Positions 20,933 to 29,082 of a stretch of 49,193 nt of DNA are shown piece by piece. Below the pieces are notes generated by a model, which had not been told where the DNA came from, ran no database searches, and was given only the letters and a program-made list of their open reading frames with translations. The stretch comes from a virus, in IMG/VR virus record IMGVR_UViG_3300031251_000032, positions 1-49,193 of that record. One strand, 5' to 3'. Both the position numbers and the translations under genes were made by a program. Every line of letters starts with the position of its first letter. Position 1 is the first letter of the stretch.

Positions 20933-21168
20933 TAACACCACGACACGCGTATAAAAATTACAAGGAATCTTTAGAAGGAAAGCAAAGAATGAAATTAGAT
21001 TTTAATAAATTAGATAATTACCAGTTATATGAATTAAAAAAAGCAATAAATGATATGAAGGAAGCAATATCAAATAATTTATTATGCGAGCTATTTGAAT
21101 TTAATCCTAATATAATTCTTAGAAAAATAGAAGAAGTACAAAATACTAGGAAATTAAAAAATGATTAA
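20929..21168 (+). CDS. hypothetical 79-residue helical protein
   Basis: Starts in an ATGA overlap and ends overlapping the polymerase start by eight bases. Highly charged and helical (QLYELKKAINDMKEAISNNL). Tight coupling to the polymerase gene suggests shared expression; function unknown. Confidence 0.55.
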   Translation: MITPRHAYKNYKESLEGKQRMKLDFNKLDNYQLYELKKAINDMKEAISNNLLCELFEFNPNIILRKIEEVQNTRKLKND

Positions 21169-24100
21169 TAAAGCGCTAGAACTTATATCAAGATCTAAAC
21201 TTCTGGCATTTGATACAGAGACTACCGGCTTAAATGTTAGAAAAGATAAAGTCATAGGTATTGGTTTATCTAACGAGAAGCTAGAATCTATTTATATCCC
21301 TATCTATTCCTGGAATGGCGAAGAATTATTGCATCTAGGAACCGATGTATCTCCGGTATTGGAAGCTTTAAAATCAAAATCTATTATAGCCCATAATAGC
21401 TATTTCGACTTAGAAATTACTAGAAACAATTTAGGGGTCGACTTATGGGACCAACTTCATGCTGATACAATAATGTTAATTCACACTGCTCAAGAGACCG
21501 GTCCCTTTGGATTGAAGCAGATAGCTAAGAAGCTCTGGGGATTAGACGAGCTTAAAGAACAAGAGGAGATGGCAGCATCCATTAAGGCTAATGGAGGCTC
21601 AGGTAAAGGAGAGATTTACAAGGCTGATACAATCCTGATAGGAAAATATTGTGAACAGGACTGTAAGTTGACCATGAAACTTTATCACCACTACGTTCCT
21701 ATTTTAAAAAAGGAAAATCTAGCAGACTTCTTCTTTGCTGATGAGGTTATGCCACTATATACTAAAGTCACAAGGACTATGCAATCTAGAGGCATTAAGT
21801 TGGATGTGCCCCTGCTTAAAGAAACTCAAGTATCCATAAACAAAGATATTGGTTCATTAGAAGTATCCATTCAAGCAGAGATAGCAGAGTACGTTGAAAG
21901 CGACTTTACAGACTGGTTATTTAACAAAGACTATCCCCCTAGAAGAACCGGAGACTTCTCACAAGTATTAGTACGTCTAGCAGGAGTACCGGTATCTAAA
22001 ACAAAAGGTGGAAAGTTTTCATTAACGGAGAAATCCCTATCTCCCTATAAAGAAAATAAGTTTATATCGTTCATTCTAGGCGGACCGTACCTAACTCAAG
22101 AAGAAGTAAGAAATGTACAAAACATTTTATGGACGGAAAATGCAGAGGGGTCGAAGTTTAACCTGAGCTCTAAGCACCACTTAAAGAAACTATTTTTTGA
22201 GTACTTGAGAGAGACTCCTACCTCTACTACTGATCTAGGTAATCCGCAAGTAGACGATGAGTTCCTGACTCTAATGGCTCAAAAATACAGTTGGGTGGCT
22301 ACTTTACAAGAATATAACAAGCTCATCAAGATTCGCGGGACTTATATTGACCGCTTTTTAGAAGAGCAAGAAGATGGCATTTTCTACCCAGACTTTAAGC
22401 AGCATGGAACTATCTCAGGCAGATACTCAGGAGATACGCAACAATTAAATAGACCTAGGGAAGATGACGGATCCTTATCTACTAAATACTCTAACATGAT
22501 CCGGAAGTTTTTTATAGCGGGGGATGGTTATAAGTTTATTGATTCAGATTATTGTTTACATCCTAATTGTGAACTTCTTACTTCTTTAGGATGGAAAAAA
22601 ATACTGGAAATATCTAAAGAAGATTTAGTGTGGCAAATTGATCCCATAACAACTGAAGGGTTATGGTGTAAGCCTTCTAGAGTAATAAAGAAAGAATACT
22701 CTGGTTATATGTACAGATTTGGAAATAGAAGAGGAACTTTCGATGTCACAGAGAACCATAGCATGTTATGGGTAGGTCAAAATAGCAATTGTTCTAGCAG
22801 AGGAGTGCCAAAAGTACAAAAAAATATGAGATGGTATTCAAAATCCCAGGAAGGGGTTCCTAACACTGCCTGTAATATTCTAACTGTATCAAAAACTGAT
22901 AATACCCATTCTGACTACAGTATTAAAGATATATGGATGGCTACAATGCTATCAGCAGATGGATATCTCATTTCTAATAGAGAGAGTTACTATAAAGTAG
23001 AAGTGTCTGTTCCAAAAAAGCTTACTAAAATAAGAGAATTGATCGGAAGAGAGCCTAATGAAGTTTCCACAACTCTTAGATACAAACAAAAACTATTACC
23101 TAGTACTTGGTATATAAAGTATAGTAGTAATTTATTATCAGGAAAAAAGGTAAATGTAGATTTAATAGGATCAAATCAGATAGAAGATTTTGTGGAAGCT
23201 TTATGTTTTTGGGATGGAAGTGATAATGGTCATAAAGATTATATATGGGGAAGCATTGATAAAGATCTAGTAGAAAAAGTACAAGTTAAACTAGTAAGTA
23301 ATGGATATGAAGCCAGATTAAGCATACGAGAATATGAAAACACCAACTTTTCCACTTTTTATAGTCTTCACATAATAAAAAAAGGGACTATAAGGGTTAG
23401 AAAAGAGGATGCAAAAAAATACTACTACTCAGGAATGGTTGGGTGTGTAACTGTAGATACTGGGTATATTTTAATAAGAAATAACGGTCAGACATTTGTT
23501 ACAGGTAATTGTAGTCTGGAGCCTCACGTATTTGCTCACGTATCAGGAGATGAGGGCTTAAAAGATATTTTTAGGCATGGTCACGATTTCTACTCAACAA
23601 TTGCTATTAAGACCGAGAAATTGAAAGGATATAGTGCAGATATAGAATCTCCGGACTACTTAGGTAAGAAGAATAAGGCTATAAGGCAGAAGGCTAAGGG
23701 ATACTCTCTTGGAATACCATACGGTTTAAGCCCATACGCACTTGCTTTTCACATAAACGTGAGCCAGGAAGAAGCAGAGCATTTGCATAGAGGGTATTTC
23801 GATGCGTTTCCAGACCTCAAGAAGTGGTACGATTCAAGTGCTGAGCTGGTTAAAAAGCATGGATATATTAAATCTGAGGCTGGTAGAATCCGACATATGC
23901 CAGAGGTGTTAGATATCATTAAGCGGTACGGCGACTGGATTTTAGACCCCTTAAAGCTATACGAGCAGTATAAAAACACCAATAGCTACGATCAGATGAA
24001 GGAAATACGAGGCAGGCTTAAGAACTATATGAATAATGCGAGAAACTTCCAGATTCAGAGCCTTAGCGCTTCTATAGTCAATAGGGCTGCTATAGCCATT

Positions 24101-24298
24101 CAGACTTATATAGACGAGAACGGATTAGATGCCTACATATGCGCAAACGTTCACGATCAACTTATACTAAGATCTAATGAAAGTCAGGTAGAGGTTCTAA
24201 AGCATAAATTGAAGGAGGTAATGGAGAATACTTATAAATTATCAATAGATTTGCATGCACCTCCTGCAATCGGTAATAATTTCTTTGACGCACACTAA
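21161..24298 (+). CDS. family A DNA polymerase with 3'-5' exonuclease and intein
   Basis: A 1045-residue precursor. Exonuclease motifs: LLAFDTETTG (Asp18, Glu20), HNSYFD (78-83), KYCEQDCK (Tyr163, Asp167). Polymerase motif A is FIDSDY joined after splicing to CSLEPHVFAHVSGD; motif B (O-helix) is RQKAKGYSLGIPYG, with Leu at the position of E. coli Phe762; motif C is NVHDQLIL, with Gln where Glu is usual. An intein of 319 residues (465-783) splits motif A, so the enzyme can work only after splicing; the mature product would be 726 residues. It is the replicative polymerase, acting with the primase-helicase at 12810. Confidence 0.93.
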   Translation: MINKALELISRSKLLAFDTETTGLNVRKDKVIGIGLSNEKLESIYIPIYSWNGEELLHLGTDVSPVLEALKSKSIIAHNSYFDLEITRNNLGVDLWDQLHADTIMLIHTAQETGPFGLKQIAKKLWGLDELKEQEEMAASIKANGGSGKGEIYKADTILIGKYCEQDCKLTMKLYHHYVPILKKENLADFFFADEVMPLYTKVTRTMQSRGIKLDVPLLKETQVSINKDIGSLEVSIQAEIAEYVESDFTDWLFNKDYPPRRTGDFSQVLVRLAGVPVSKTKGGKFSLTEKSLSPYKENKFISFILGGPYLTQEEVRNVQNILWTENAEGSKFNLSSKHHLKKLFFEYLRETPTSTTDLGNPQVDDEFLTLMAQKYSWVATLQEYNKLIKIRGTYIDRFLEEQEDGIFYPDFKQHGTISGRYSGDTQQLNRPREDDGSLSTKYSNMIRKFFIAGDGYKFIDSDYCLHPNCELLTSLGWKKILEISKEDLVWQIDPITTEGLWCKPSRVIKKEYSGYMYRFGNRRGTFDVTENHSMLWVGQNSNCSSRGVPKVQKNMRWYSKSQEGVPNTACNILTVSKTDNTHSDYSIKDIWMATMLSADGYLISNRESYYKVEVSVPKKLTKIRELIGREPNEVSTTLRYKQKLLPSTWYIKYSSNLLSGKKVNVDLIGSNQIEDFVEALCFWDGSDNGHKDYIWGSIDKDLVEKVQVKLVSNGYEARLSIREYENTNFSTFYSLHIIKKGTIRVRKEDAKKYYYSGMVGCVTVDTGYILIRNNGQTFVTGNCSLEPHVFAHVSGDEGLKDIFRHGHDFYSTIAIKTEKLKGYSADIESPDYLGKKNKAIRQKAKGYSLGIPYGLSPYALAFHINVSQEEAEHLHRGYFDAFPDLKKWYDSSAELVKKHGYIKSEAGRIRHMPEVLDIIKRYGDWILDPLKLYEQYKNTNSYDQMKEIRGRLKNYMNNARNFQIQSLSASIVNRAAIAIQTYIDENGLDAYICANVHDQLILRSNESQVEVLKHKLKEVMENTYKLSIDLHAPPAIGNNFFDAH
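22553..23509 (+). mobile_element. intein with LAGLIDADG endonuclease in the polymerase
   Basis: 319 residues. Seen: Cys1 (CLHPNCELLTSLGWKKI); block B T-x-x-H as FDVTENHSM (Thr66, His69); endonuclease motifs WMATMLSADGYL (128-139) and FVEALCFWDGS (213-223); block F VDTGYILI; terminal Asn319 followed by Cys+1. The residue before the last Asn is Gly (VTGN), not the common His. The insertion lies in motif A between Tyr and Cys, next to the catalytic Asp. Confidence 0.9.
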
Positions 24299-24313
24299 GA
24301 TCTGTGATATGAT
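24285..24313 (+). promoter_or_regulatory. sigma70 promoter for lysis cassette, inside polymerase 3' end
   Basis: TTGACG (24285-24290), 17-base spacer, TATGAT (24308-24313). The expected start falls at about 24320, the A of the lipoprotein ATG, which has no ribosome site. The hairpin AAGATC/GATCTT overlaps the -10. Confidence 0.6.
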
Positions 24314-24319
24314 CTTCCT

Positions 24320-24511
24320 ATGAAAACAAATATATCAATTATAATCCTAATGTCTTTAAGTTTGACCTCCTGCTCTACCACTCCAACTCGTAAACAGTTA
24401 TTTGAAGACTGCGCAGTTAGAATGCTAAAAACAGATACTGATGCCATGGGAGCTTTAATTTTATGCAAAGAAATCTATAAAATAGAAACAACAAGACCTA
24501 TAAAGGAGTAA
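24320..24511 (+). CDS. small lipoprotein, possible outer-membrane spanin
   Basis: A 63-residue protein with a signal peptide ending in the lipobox LTSC (MKTNISIIILMSLSLTSC), so the mature form would be about 46 residues with Cys18 lipidated. It lies upstream of the holin. In lysis cassettes such small lipoproteins are often o-spanins, but it lacks the usual Pro-rich region. No ribosome site; it may be read from a leaderless transcript. Confidence 0.6.
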   Translation: MKTNISIIILMSLSLTSCSTTPTRKQLFEDCAVRMLKTDTDAMGALILCKEIYKIETTRPIKE

Positions 24512-24514
24512 TTT

Positions 24515-24913
24515 ATGCCTATTTTAGCCTGGATAGCAAGTCTATTCGCACCAGCAACAGCTCTAGTAAAAGAATTTCATTTATCCGATGCCGATAGAAT
24601 GGCTATGGAAAATAAAATGGCGGAGATTCAAGCCGCAACAAGCGCTAAGTTTGTGGAGCTGGAAGAAGAGAAGCTGAAGCTGCAGGAAGTGGAAGCGAAC
24701 TCATCTAATTGGTTAGTAGCCGCATGGCGTCCTATGTGCTCTATTGTTATAGTAACTATTATACTTCTAGCGTCTTTTGGCTTAGCACATCCTGACGCTT
24801 CTTTCTATGATCTTGCTAAATGGTTTTTATGTGGGTACACAGGGGCGAGAACTGTAGATAAAGCGATAACATCTATTCCAGCAATTGTTAAGAAAATAAA
24901 GGACCGTGAATGA
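24515..24913 (+). CDS. holin (3TM, GTA-type)
   Basis: A 132-residue protein. The N-terminus (MPILAWIASLFAPATALVKE) is hydrophobic or amphipathic, then comes a coiled-coil-like middle, then WLVAAWRPMCSIVIVTIILL, where the W-R-P motif and first membrane helix match the 3TM holin family; a further hydrophobic segment follows (YDLAKWFLCGYTGA). It should form membrane lesions releasing the M15 endolysin. The stop overlaps the next gene by four bases. Confidence 0.78.
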   Translation: MPILAWIASLFAPATALVKEFHLSDADRMAMENKMAEIQAATSAKFVELEEEKLKLQEVEANSSNWLVAAWRPMCSIVIVTIILLASFGLAHPDASFYDLAKWFLCGYTGARTVDKAITSIPAIVKKIKDRE

Positions 24914-25455
24914 AGTGGACAATACCTCCAGAGATTTTAGAAAGATGCAGAAAATTTGCGGAAGATAGGTTAGTGCTAAGCGCTAATTGCTATAAGTGGC
25001 GTGGAGAACAGAATAAACAAAAAATGGTTGAGGATATTATAGTAGGTACCATCGGCGAGTTCGCGGTTTATGAATATTTAAAACAAAAAGGGGTTTTGGT
25101 TTCAGAGCCAGACTTAAAGATTTATGAACAAAAAAGAAAGTCTCACTCAGCAGACCTACAGAATGAAGAGTTTAAATTGCATGTCAAAAGCCAAACTTCA
25201 CGCAGTATATCTAGATACGGGCGTTCTTACCTTTTTCAGCAGAAAGATAAACTGGTTCATTCCCCTTCTGACGTGGATTATATTTGTTTTACTAGTGTTG
25301 ATCTTGATGGAATGGTAGTAGAGATCCAGGGTATTGTTAAGGCAAAGGACATTTCTCAGTATTATGCAGAGTGCAAAGTTCCGATGTACAGGGGCACAAA
25401 GACGGCTCTCTATCTGAAGGATTTTGAGCATCTTGTAGATCTTGCTGCTCTATAA
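24910..25455 (+). CDS. putative PD-(D/E)XK nuclease
   Basis: A 181-residue protein with a restriction-endonuclease-like core: VGTIGEFAVYEYLKQKG (Glu50), HSADLQ (Asp82) and FKLHVKSQT (Lys93), i.e. E...D...x-x-K with His where the second acidic residue is usual. It begins in an ATGA overlap with the holin and its last 119 bases overlap the RusA-like gene on the other strand. DNA cleavage is inferred. Confidence 0.65.
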   Translation: MKWTIPPEILERCRKFAEDRLVLSANCYKWRGEQNKQKMVEDIIVGTIGEFAVYEYLKQKGVLVSEPDLKIYEQKRKSHSADLQNEEFKLHVKSQTSRSISRYGRSYLFQQKDKLVHSPSDVDYICFTSVDLDGMVVEIQGIVKAKDISQYYAECKVPMYRGTKTALYLKDFEHLVDLAAL

Positions 25456-25906
25456 ACTTTAAGTCAAGAATTTCTATCTCAATTTCAATACTATGAGCTT
25501 CTGATGGTCGTTTTCTACTAATAACATCTGTAACATATCTATCATTAATATTTAAATTAGCAGCACCTTCAGGACAAGGTCTTCTGAAGTACTGGCTAGA
25601 ACATAAGATATCTTGCAAAGGCTTTTCAACGTTAGTCTGGTCTAGGGTCTTAGAGCTAACATCTCCTTTCTTAGTAAAAAATAGGTGTCTGGGGTAATAG
25701 AATGTAAAATCAAATTTATAGCTATGTCTCATAGGGTCAAAATTTTCTCTAAGGTCCTCTAGGGCTTTTTCCACCTTTGAATCATTCAAAGCAAATAGAA
25801 TCTGTGCAGTCCATTCCCTAGCATCAGCAGTCTTAATGTTCTTTTGGCTGTAGTACATAGAATTTATTGAGAAGGGTTTACAATATATGGTAAATTTTCT
25901 TTTCAT
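25337..25906 (-). CDS. RusA-like Holliday junction resolvase
   Basis: A 189-residue protein. RusA features: N-terminal strand KFTIYCKPFSINSMY, LDQTNVEKPLQDILC with Asp89 and Asp99, and NINDRYVTDVISRKR with Asp122 and Lys132, matching the metal-binding Asp set of the family. RusA of E. coli is about 120 residues; the core ends near residue 150 and the last 40 residues form a Cys-rich extension that overlaps the nuclease gene antisense. It would resolve junctions formed by phage recombination. Confidence 0.8.
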   Translation of the reverse strand: MKRKFTIYCKPFSINSMYYSQKNIKTADAREWTAQILFALNDSKVEKALEDLRENFDPMRHSYKFDFTFYYPRHLFFTKKGDVSSKTLDQTNVEKPLQDILCSSQYFRRPCPEGAANLNINDRYVTDVISRKRPSEAHSIEIEIEILDLKFIEQQDLQDAQNPSDREPSLCPCTSELCTLHNTEKCPLP

Positions 25907-25936
25907 ATAGTGATCATAACGTTTCTAGATTATTAC

Positions 25937-26218
25937 CTATTTACCAAATACCTTAAGGATGGTAGCAATCATGGAGGACAAGATTCCTACTGCACCCAGA
26001 AATTTTCCTATACCTATTAATTGATTTTGAAAAGCCTTGATTGGTAAAATTTCTTGCTCTAAAAGCGAAGTACGGCGCATATGTTCGGATAATGATTCAT
26101 GTTGAGAGGTCAGAATAGTCTCTATTTTCTCCATCTTAAGGTCCATTCTATAATCTAGACCTTCTATTTTCTCTTCTAATCTATCGAACTTGTCTCCACA
26201 ACGATGGTTACTATCCAT
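25937..26218 (-). CDS. coiled-coil protein with C-terminal membrane helix (XhlA-like)
   Basis: A 93-residue protein with a long coiled coil (about residues 9-60, KFDRLEEKIEGLDYRMDLKM) and a C-terminal membrane segment (GIGKFLGAVGILSSMIATIL). This topology is typical of XhlA-like accessory lysis proteins. It is the penultimate gene of the leftward late operon, before the resolvase. Confidence 0.6.
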   Translation of the reverse strand: MDSNHRCGDKFDRLEEKIEGLDYRMDLKMEKIETILTSQHESLSEHMRRTSLLEQEILPIKAFQNQLIGIGKFLGAVGILSSMIATILKVFGK

Positions 26219-26227
26219 TTTGCACCT

Positions 26228-26407
26228 CTATTTGGCTATACTTTTATTTTTTAGCTTTTTACGTAAAGAAGGATGGGTTTCAAGCGCTTTAAAGAAATTT
26301 ATCTGCTTTTCACGTTTCTCCGCGTCTTCTTTAGTACTATGCTCACTAAGGACTTTCTCACCTGTATGATTGTATAACTTCCATTTACCGTCTTCATGTT
26401 TTATCAT
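26228..26407 (-). CDS. short phage protein of unknown function
   Basis: A 59-residue frame: MIKHEDGKWKLYNHTGEKVL, then a helix with EDAEKREKQINFFKA and a basic tail. The pattern 'G-K-W-x-L-Y...A-E-K-R-E-x-Q-I-x-F-F-K' recurs in small phage proteins that I have seen but that have no known function. It ends ten bases before the next start. Confidence 0.55.
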   Translation of the reverse strand: MIKHEDGKWKLYNHTGEKVLSEHSTKEDAEKREKQINFFKALETHPSLRKKLKNKSIAK

Positions 26408-26449
26408 TTTATATACCCTTAGCTTACGACCAAATTTAATCCTTATTTA

Positions 26450-27283
26450 TTATAAAACGTAAGATGTTGGCTTACCTGCTAGTAGTACATCCCCAGAAAA
26501 GTAATAGCCTGAGGTTGTAGCAGGGGAATGAAATACCGAAATGACATTATTACTAGCGAGCATGAGAGCTGTAGCTGCGATACCTGTACTACCTTCAAAA
26601 GTACTAACAGCTTGTCCTCCTCCGGCTGCGGTTATAATGTAACTAATTGTTAACACGTAATTTGACCTGAGAGCATTAGTAACCGAACCGCCGACGTTAA
26701 ACCTCATTCTCCAAACCTGACTTAGAGGGTCCTTATAGAAAACTGCTGTTGATATAATACCAGTCCAATCACCAGTAGTAAATAGTAATTGAGTGTTTGG
26801 TTGTGGAACCATCCAGCTAACAATTTCCCAAGTACCTGCGACTATTGCTCGTAAAGTAACTGTCTCAGTTATATAATCTAAATTAATCGAAGCATTAGCC
26901 GCTAATGTCTCAATTGCATCGCCAGAGAAAGGCGTAACAATATTAGCAGTATTAGAAGATACATTTTTTTTAATTGTTATTACTCTTCCAATATTAGCGC
27001 TGGCTTGTGGTAATGTGATAACTGCGCCAACTCCGGTAATCCATATATCACCAAGGTTATCAGTGTTTGTTATAGCGTAATTTGATGATTTATTGGCGTA
27101 CGTCGGTATTAGCCCCCCACTGCCAACTTGTGCCCACGCACTTCCGTTATATTGCCACAATCCTGCAGCCCTTGGCGTACCGTTAGAATAGTAAAGCATT
27201 CCTGTTGTTGGAGAAGCTGGGTCAGCACTAAGTGGGGTTAGGGTTTCCGTGTTGATTACGATGTTTTTTCCGATAAAGCTCAA
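26450..27283 (-). CDS. fibre-like virion protein
   Basis: A 277-residue protein. The TTG at 27283 is chosen because GGAGG lies five bases before it; an in-frame TTG at 27295 overlaps that site. Sequence: N-terminal GMLYYSNGTPRAAGLWQYNG, then a beta-rich body with ITLPQASANIGRVITIKKNV, a module also seen in other fibres here (27400 and 44390). It lies at the end of the fibre bank. Host recognition is likely. Confidence 0.65.
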   Translation of the reverse strand: MSFIGKNIVINTETLTPLSADPASPTTGMLYYSNGTPRAAGLWQYNGSAWAQVGSGGLIPTYANKSSNYAITNTDNLGDIWITGVGAVITLPQASANIGRVITIKKNVSSNTANIVTPFSGDAIETLAANASINLDYITETVTLRAIVAGTWEIVSWMVPQPNTQLLFTTGDWTGIISTAVFYKDPLSQVWRMRFNVGGSVTNALRSNYVLTISYIITAAGGGQAVSTFEGSTGIAATALMLASNNVISVFHSPATTSGYYFSGDVLLAGKPTSYVL

Positions 27284-27326
27284 AATGTCCTCCAATGTTT
27301 AATAGCATTAGTTGCTATAAAATGGG

Positions 27327-27348
27327 AAAAGAGCCCGATTCCGAGCTC
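27327..27348 (-). terminator. rho-independent terminator after fibre gene
   Basis: On the minus strand GAGCTCG-GAAT-CGGGCTC forms a seven-pair stem with one G-T pair and is followed by TTTT. It follows the fibre gene at 27400-28989. Confidence 0.6.
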
Positions 27349-27399
27349 AAATCCTGTTAAAGTCTATATTTGATGATTTTGTTTAGAAGTAAGATATTA

Positions 27400-28989
27400 T
27401 TAGAGAATCCACCAGTTTGTACCATCGCTGACAATATTCCAGGATCCTTCAGTAGAGCTTAATACAAAGGAGGCGGCTATGTTGTCTATTTTCTCAGACC
27501 CTGCGCGCACTAAAGTAACGTTATTGGTGAAGAAGGTGTTATTAGCATCCTTAACCGTAAAGCGTAATCCCACTGCAGGAGTTGGTAGCTGTATGTTTAT
27601 TGCAGCAGTTGGAGAAACTAAATAAATAAACCCATTTGCTGCTGTAAAAGAAGTTGCTTTAGCTGAAAAAGTATCGGTAGGAACATCAGCAGATACTAGT
27701 GATCTAAATGACGGAGCTCCTGATGAACCGTTTGGAGCCGCAAATACAGTGTTGGCTGCTTGAGATTGGAGACTGTCAAGAGTTAAGTTCCCAGAAGAAG
27801 TTACTGGAGATCCTATTATATTAAATAACCCAGTGTTATCTAATAAACCAACAGAGACAACTGTACCAGAACCAGCACCAACTGAAGTAAGAGCCGAGGT
27901 AATTTTATTTACTGATCGAAGTCTAATGTTTCCAGGAGCTCCAAAAGCGCCTCTCTGGTAAGTCATCTGATAAAGAATCACTCCTTCTGCAGCTACGGAG
28001 GAATAATTTGCCATTTCGGTTGAGAAAGATGCTGCCTGAGCAAGTGCTAACGTACCATAAGTAGCCTGACCCATAAATATCATTATCTGAGGAGCCGCTA
28101 AGGTGGTGGTAGCCATGACCCAGTAATTTAGAAAAGTTCCCGTAGTGGTGTCAGGGGTAAGGGTCCAGTTTCCTCCAGTAAGTTGGTTCCAGTAAATATC
28201 AGTACCGTTAGAGTATATTCCTCCTTCAGCATCATCAATCCAGTTCCAAACAGGAGCAGCGGTAGTTCCGCTTTGGTACAGAATCCTATAAGTGTTTGCT
28301 CCACCTTGTAACTGAGCAGCACAAGCTATTACTAGATCCTCGTCAGCGATAGACCCCGCACTTATAGCATAACTAGTGTTCGCTAAACCGTTTGTATTTA
28401 GTGTGTATCCTGAAGCCACTAATCCACTGACTAGCTGCGTTCCTCTAGTGGTGTGTAAGTTTTTATGTACTGCTGGAGACATGCCATTAGCACCACCAGC
28501 GTGCCTCTCGTCATAAACAAGAGCTTTTACAGTTACTGCATTATAATAAGCTAAAATAATAGGAGCATTATTTAGTAAGTCCCAAGGAGTGGAAGTTACT
28601 GTTATGACCCCACTGGAGTTATAATAGCAAAACCACAGACCAGTAGTATTAGCATGAGCAGCAGTAGTTACTGTTCCTGCTCCTGGTATATATTGAACTC
28701 CGTCAACGTAATAAACAGCACTTGCTGTAGTAGTAATGGTGAATTGTCTTGTAGAAGCACTGTAAGAAATGGTATACTGAGAAGAGTCTTTTATGCCATT
28801 AAATACTTGCTCTTTACCAGTAAGAGCGATATCAAGTCCATTAAGGTCAGCTGATATCTTATCTGTTCCCTCTGATCCTACTTGAACAGGAGTAAAGTTA
28901 ACAGGAGTAAAGTTTGAGGGAATTACCTGAGCGTTAACACCATTTATAGTGTTGTCGAACTCAATGTACTTTCTTTTGATCTTAGACAT
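27400..28989 (-). CDS. tail fibre or receptor-binding protein
   Basis: A 529-residue protein. The N-terminal 45 residues (DNTINGVNAQVIPSNF and following) are homologous to the fibre at 29083, probably the particle-attachment part. The middle is beta-rich; the C-terminus has LPTPAVGLRFTVKDANN and a tail ending GTNWWIL, like the end of 44390..45058. The N-terminal homology with otherwise different bodies suggests interchangeable fibres. Confidence 0.72.
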   Translation of the reverse strand: MSKIKRKYIEFDNTINGVNAQVIPSNFTPVNFTPVQVGSEGTDKISADLNGLDIALTGKEQVFNGIKDSSQYTISYSASTRQFTITTTASAVYYVDGVQYIPGAGTVTTAAHANTTGLWFCYYNSSGVITVTSTPWDLLNNAPIILAYYNAVTVKALVYDERHAGGANGMSPAVHKNLHTTRGTQLVSGLVASGYTLNTNGLANTSYAISAGSIADEDLVIACAAQLQGGANTYRILYQSGTTAAPVWNWIDDAEGGIYSNGTDIYWNQLTGGNWTLTPDTTTGTFLNYWVMATTTLAAPQIMIFMGQATYGTLALAQAASFSTEMANYSSVAAEGVILYQMTYQRGAFGAPGNIRLRSVNKITSALTSVGAGSGTVVSVGLLDNTGLFNIIGSPVTSSGNLTLDSLQSQAANTVFAAPNGSSGAPSFRSLVSADVPTDTFSAKATSFTAANGFIYLVSPTAAINIQLPTPAVGLRFTVKDANNTFFTNNVTLVRAGSEKIDNIAASFVLSSTEGSWNIVSDGTNWWIL

Positions 28990-29047
28990 TTTCTATTCCT
29001 TTTGTTTGATCATCGGCTAAGCCGGTTTGGAATAACAATAGAGAAAA

Positions 29048-29066
29048 GGAGGGCACTACGCCCCCC
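29048..29066 (-). terminator. rho-independent terminator
   Basis: Minus strand GGGGGGC-GTAGT-GCCCTCC makes a seven-pair stem with one G-T pair, followed by TTTTCTCTATTGTTATT. It separates the fibre genes at 29083 and 27400, so their expression may be uncoupled. Confidence 0.65.
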
Positions 29067-29082
29067 TAGCTCTACTATGATC

